Assembly: GCA_945888825.1 (NCBI GenBank)
Contig: CAMDAT010000003.1
Span: 1-34,946 of the forward strand
DNA from: Bifidobacterium breve
GTDB lineage: Bacteria; Actinomycetota; Acidimicrobiia; Acidimicrobiales; Microtrichaceae
DNA length: 34,946 nucleotides
Direction: 5' to 3'
Below the pieces are notes generated by a model, which saw nothing but the letters and a program-made list of their open reading frames with translations, ran no database searches and had not been told where the DNA came from. Below, one piece after another: positions 32,179 through 34,946 of the stretch. A program made the position numbers and the translations under genes. Numbering within the stretch: position 1 is the stretch's first letter; each line of letters starts with the position of its first letter.

Positions 32179-32322
32179 GTGCGCCTGATTTGTCTAAGCG
32201 CGCTCGTGGTGGGCTGCGGCCAGGCAATGAATCGCACAGTGTTTGGGACCGTCGGACGGGCTAGCTGTTTTGAAAGCTTGTTCAGCTTTAGCTGTCAGTC
32301 CTTTTATGGCGCAGCGTTCTAG
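32179..32322 (+). CDS. Possible 47-residue small lipoprotein
   Basis: A GTG opens a short frame MRLICLSALVVGCGQ with a compact signal and a lipobox-like VVGC, then about 30 residues with three more cysteines ending in SFYGAAF. There is no Shine-Dalgarno, and the stop overlaps the end of the convergent gene by 4 bases. It is supported only by the signal-like segment and may be chance. Confidence 0.2.
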   Translation: MRLICLSALVVGCGQAMNRTVFGTVGRASCFESLFSFSCQSFYGAAF

Positions 32323-33611
32323 CTAGGTCCTGTGATCTTTAGCGGGACGGTTGCGACTTTTAAGGACCCACGTATTGGAAAGCTCGTGACCATGCTGTCG
32401 TACCAGCCAATTCCTAATTCGCTCGCGTTTCCAAACGAAGGCTGAGCAATCGCCGCGTAGCAACCAAACCGTCTTGACCCGAAGGAATCGTCACAACCAG
32501 GAAGTCGAATCGATACCGGCTTACTCCACGGCCCAGCAGGGCTTGAGGCAACGCGAATCTCCATAATGTCTATCCAAGCGGGCCATGGGGTGTACGCCAT
32601 GAGGTAACTCGAACTCACTGGGTCTTGCGATACCGAGAAACTGCCCGGCGGGATCGGTGCGTACACCCGCGTCGGTAGCTCAAGATCTACTGGCGGAGCG
32701 GAACTGTCATAGCTTTCACCGTTCCAGGGCTTGTACGAGTCGGGATCGGCAACATCAGCAAGGGTGGTGCGCGCTACCGAGCACGGCCCTGAACCCTTCT
32801 TAGCGGGCACTGTCTCTGATTGATCTTCACAACGGTAAGCAAACACGGTGTCGTCAGGTCCTCGTAGCGAGGCAATGCCGTAGGACAAATCCTTGAAGAG
32901 TTGTTGATTCAACATGGTGACTTGGATCGGTGAGTCGATCGGCGGTGAGCTCGGGTCGTACCACCACTCGGCCACCGACATTCCCATCCCCGAGAGAACC
33001 GGTGCCGAGTTGTCATCGCCTATGAGGCAGACATTCATCAGCCAGATAATGACTCGATCGAGCGAGCCGACTTGTTCGACGACTGCAGAGGCCGGCCACA
33101 TTCCTTTGCGTTGGGTCGGATCCGGGCACTCCGGAAAGTCCCCGGTCGGAGTTGCGAGAGCTACAGGCTCACCCGACACCGGGTCGGCAAAGTCGCGAGT
33201 AACTGTTGGTTCCAACGCTGGTGCCCACGAGGCGGTGCCGATAACAAAATATTTAACAGCCCCCGTCTCGTCCCGTGCGGCAGTATCACCGAAAAGCCAG
33301 AGCACAGAATCATCTGTCAGCCGAACGCTCAGCCCAGCGTCCCTATCGATTGTTGCTAATGGCGAGCCTGCCACTGGCGCCACGCTGACCGGCTCAGAAA
33401 CCTTGCCCTTGATCTCAATCGATGATTGCTCGGTCTCCGCCCGACAAAGCGTAGGTTCAGAATCACAAGCAGCATTCGGTGCTGCTGCGGTCGTGGTGGG
33501 CGCTGACCCATCAACTGGCTCAGCAGGAGTAGCGACTGAGGACTCTGCGGTTGAACATGCTGCGCCAGTGGCGAGCAGCAGAACGAGCGCACACCACCGC
33601 ATCACTGACAC
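32319..33611 (-). CDS. Secreted DUF4185-like lipoprotein (predicted beta-propeller)
   Basis: GTG at 33611 has GAGG seven bases upstream; an ATG three codons in is the alternative. The 430-residue product has a lipoprotein signal with lipobox GAAC (Cys19) and a Thr/Ala-rich linker. Then DSVLWLFGDTA, IIWLMNVC, SYLMAYTPWPAWIDIMEIRVA and SSPAGPWSKPVSI occur. The last is typical of propeller folds such as DUF4185 and GH43/GH68-like proteins, in which FGDT lies near the ligand pocket. Several cysteines (CRAETE, CPDP, CEDQ, LPGCDD, RFGCYA) suggest disulfides. It is likely a glycan-binding or glycan-cleaving surface protein; catalytic residues cannot be assigned. The LCP gene lies directly upstream on the same strand. 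Confidence 0.65.
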   Translation of the reverse strand: MSVMRWCALVLLLATGAACSTAESSVATPAEPVDGSAPTTTAAAPNAACDSEPTLCRAETEQSSIEIKGKVSEPVSVAPVAGSPLATIDRDAGLSVRLTDDSVLWLFGDTAARDETGAVKYFVIGTASWAPALEPTVTRDFADPVSGEPVALATPTGDFPECPDPTQRKGMWPASAVVEQVGSLDRVIIWLMNVCLIGDDNSAPVLSGMGMSVAEWWYDPSSPPIDSPIQVTMLNQQLFKDLSYGIASLRGPDDTVFAYRCEDQSETVPAKKGSGPCSVARTTLADVADPDSYKPWNGESYDSSAPPVDLELPTRVYAPIPPGSFSVSQDPVSSSYLMAYTPWPAWIDIMEIRVASSPAGPWSKPVSIRLPGCDDSFGSRRFGCYAAIAQPSFGNASELGIGWYDSMVTSFPIRGSLKVATVPLKITGPS

Positions 33612-33640
33612 CGCACTACCTCACGCCGCACTACCTCACG
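33611..33640. repeat. 2 x 15 bp direct repeat covering the ribosome site of the DUF4185-like gene
   Basis: Two exact copies of CCGCACTACCTCACG. On the minus strand each contains GTGAGGTAGTGCGG, so the GAGG ribosome-binding site of the DUF4185-like gene is duplicated 15 bases apart. Confidence 0.85.
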
Positions 33641-33663
33641 CCGAATCATTGGACGAGTAAGCA

Positions 33664-34716
33664 TCATCCGCCTAGCAGGACAGGGTTCTTGCAGGCCTTG
33701 TTCGAACCCGAGCTGCTAGTCGAACCCGAGCTGCTAGCCGAACCCGAACCGTTGAATGATCGCAGAATGTTTTCGGCACCCGGTGCTAGCTCAGCTATTG
33801 GCACTGGCCCATCTGATGCTTTTACCGGTATCTGAATCAGTGATTTCCGATCGAAATTTTCAAGTGACGCTCGTAATTGCAGCGCATTCGCAGGCCAAGT
33901 GCCACCGTCGACTTCAACTGCATCGCTTACTGCCCAGAGCAACTTGTGAGTAGCTATGGGATCTGTCCACTTCAAGGCGAGCCCTTTTGATAGACCATCG
34001 AGAACTTCCGCAGCCCGCTGTGATCGCATTGAACTTCGGATCGGATCTGGACCCCACTGACCAACGAATTCAGACTCAATATGCCGGGCGCGCACGTAGC
34101 TCAGGGCCTCCCTACCACTCAAGCGCGTCGTCCCTTCTGGAATAAACAAACCGCTTCCATCATCACGCAGCGGGACATCTGAGGTGACCTCAACTCCACC
34201 AGCTAGGTCGACGAGTCCTGCGAGCCCCGAGAAGTCAATGATGACAACATGATCAACCCCGATCCCAAGCGAGTTACACAGTCCGTCCGCAATAGCCCCA
34301 GTCCCCTCTTGCAACATTGGCGCTAAGCGTTCTGGCCCTTTGTCTTTACGAAACACAACCAGATCTCTAGGAACCGCGAGAGCTTTAGTTGACCCATCGT
34401 CCAAGACTCGCAAGACCAAAATAATGTCGGCTCGACGACCGGGGATTTCGGCTGCGGTCCCAAAGCGGTCCCTATCTGCGGTTGGAATATTGGTTCGCTC
34501 ATCCGAACCCAAAAGAAGATACGTCGTACCCCCCGCAGGCGAACCTGGCAGCGCAGCAGATGTTCGATCGATTCTCAACGCAATGACACCCGCATAGGCG
34601 ATCAGCAAGAAAAAGAGAACTGCGACAGCAAAGAGAAATGGCCATCTCCGGATCTTGTTAGATCCAGAGATGGCTTTGTGCTTCAACGGCTCTTTGTCTC
34701 GCCCGGTCGAGGTCAC
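33664..34716 (-). CDS. LytR-CpsA-Psr (LCP) family cell-wall glycopolymer transferase
   Basis: This 350-residue membrane-anchored enzyme attaches polyprenyl-linked glycopolymers to peptidoglycan on the outer face of the membrane. A basic N-tail and one membrane helix (about 25-48) precede the LCP domain. YLLLGSDERT is followed by GRRADIILVLRV with the conserved R-x-D, then LAVPRDLVV, IDFSGLAGLVDLAGGVEV and ALSYVRARH with the conserved arginines. The C-tail is a repeated Ser/Gly linker (GSTSSSGS) ending in KACKNPVLLGG. The start is GTG without a Shine-Dalgarno, overlapped by the stop of an 11-codon ORF that has one. It probably serves the same envelope polymers as the surface proteins nearby. 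Confidence 0.92.
   Translation of the reverse strand: MTSTGRDKEPLKHKAISGSNKIRRWPFLFAVAVLFFLLIAYAGVIALRIDRTSAALPGSPAGGTTYLLLGSDERTNIPTADRDRFGTAAEIPGRRADIILVLRVLDDGSTKALAVPRDLVVFRKDKGPERLAPMLQEGTGAIADGLCNSLGIGVDHVVIIDFSGLAGLVDLAGGVEVTSDVPLRDDGSGLFIPEGTTRLSGREALSYVRARHIESEFVGQWGPDPIRSSMRSQRAAEVLDGLSKGLALKWTDPIATHKLLWAVSDAVEVDGGTWPANALQLRASLENFDRKSLIQIPVKASDGPVPIAELAPGAENILRSFNGSGSASSSGSTSSSGSNKACKNPVLLGG
33703..33738 (-). repeat. 2 x 18 bp in-frame repeat in the LCP C-tail
   Basis: Two 18-base units (CGAACCCGAGCTGCTAGT and the same ending in C) are followed by a degenerate third. They encode the Ser/Gly/Thr linker near the C-terminus of the LCP protein. Confidence 0.85.
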
Positions 34717-34748
34717 GTCTTTTGGTGCTGATTCTCTTGGGTTCTCAT
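34713..34748 (-). CDS. 11-codon leader ORF (MRTQENQHQKT) overlapping the LCP start
   Basis: ATG at 34748 has AAGGTGG upstream at good spacing, unlike the LCP gene itself. Its TGA overlaps the LCP GTG (GTGA). It may couple ribosomes into the LCP gene, or it could mark a frame error near the true LCP start. Confidence 0.35.
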   Translation of the reverse strand: MRTQENQHQKT

Positions 34749-34842
34749 CACCACCACCTTGATCTCAGCATGAGAAACCCTGTGACTGACGCCGCAAGGC
34801 CGCTTTGCCAAGCAGGGCGTTACTTATCCAAGTAGAACCTAG

Positions 34843-34946
34843 TTAGCCAGGTACAACAGTGAACGAGGCTGGCGCAAATGCGTACTGATCTTGGTAGGAG
34901 TAGCAAGACAAGAAGACGTTGTACCGCGCAGGAATAATCGCATTAG
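34843..34946 (-). CDS. C-terminus of a further exported protein, truncated by the window end
   Basis: A minus-strand frame open from the window edge gives about 34 residues (NAIIPARYNVFLSCYSY then QDQYAFAPASFTVVPG) ending in TAA. The aromatic-rich, single-Cys, beta-strand-like composition resembles the C-terminal domains of the surface proteins nearby. Only the tail is visible, so the family cannot be named. About 126 bases separate it from the LCP gene. Confidence 0.4.
   Translation of the reverse strand, partial: NAIIPARYNVFLSCYSYQDQYAFAPASFTVVPG

Overview
The window looks like part of an actinobacterial chromosome, probably a medium-GC, Acidimicrobiia-like aquatic actinobacterium. This is inferred from three things: the caa3-type cox cluster with a CtaC-cytochrome c fusion, the clpS-DUF2017 pair, and the PIG-V and LCP envelope genes. 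None of the three tRNA genes encodes its CCA end. No 16S rRNA gene is present, so the taxonomic call is tentative.

Layout. (1) 1-5344, plus strand: the 3' part of a thiolase-like lipid-transfer protein, then three envelope glycosyltransferase genes (a soluble GT4 and two polytopic GT-C proteins). (2) 5378-6170: a segment bounded by 21-bp inverted repeats. It carries a small winged-helix gene and a 7 x 15 bp minisatellite. (3) 6256-8243, minus strand: serS followed by an overlapping methyltransferase gene; 8353-9998, plus strand: a two-gene ABC-2 exporter. (4) 9940-19543, minus strand: a large respiratory cluster, in transcription order ctaB, a degenerate subunit I-like gene, a degenerate subunit III-like gene, an unknown membrane protein, ctaC (with fused cytochrome c), ctaD, ctaE, a COX4-type subunit and ctaG. 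ctaA is divergent at 19672. (5) 20669-21981: clpS, DUF2017, then tRNA-Glu, tRNA-Asp and tRNA-Phe with a microsatellite and a strong hairpin between them. (6) 22365-34946: an accessory cell-surface region with a DUF4357-like small gene, a 14-repeat RCC1 lipoprotein, a very large lipoprotein with seven C-terminal repeats, a GH30 glycosidase lipoprotein, a fibronectin-III lipoprotein, a DUF4185-like lipoprotein, an LCP-family ligase, and the end of one more gene.

How it fits together. ctaA and ctaB make heme A. CtaG helps load copper. CtaC, CtaD, CtaE and the COX4-type subunit form a caa3-type terminal oxidase. The most unusual part is the promoter-proximal half of the cox operon. It encodes a subunit I-like protein that keeps the fold signatures of CtaD but has lost every heme and copper histidine, together with a subunit III-like protein and a membrane protein sharing the YWP segment of the CtaD extension. 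This suggests a catalytically dead oxidase-like complex made together with the active one.

A second theme is abundant short tandem repeats (8, 15, 17 and 18 bp periods), both in coding linkers and between genes. The surface region is a run of exported lipoproteins with Thr-rich linkers, probably involved in glycan binding or turnover at the envelope.
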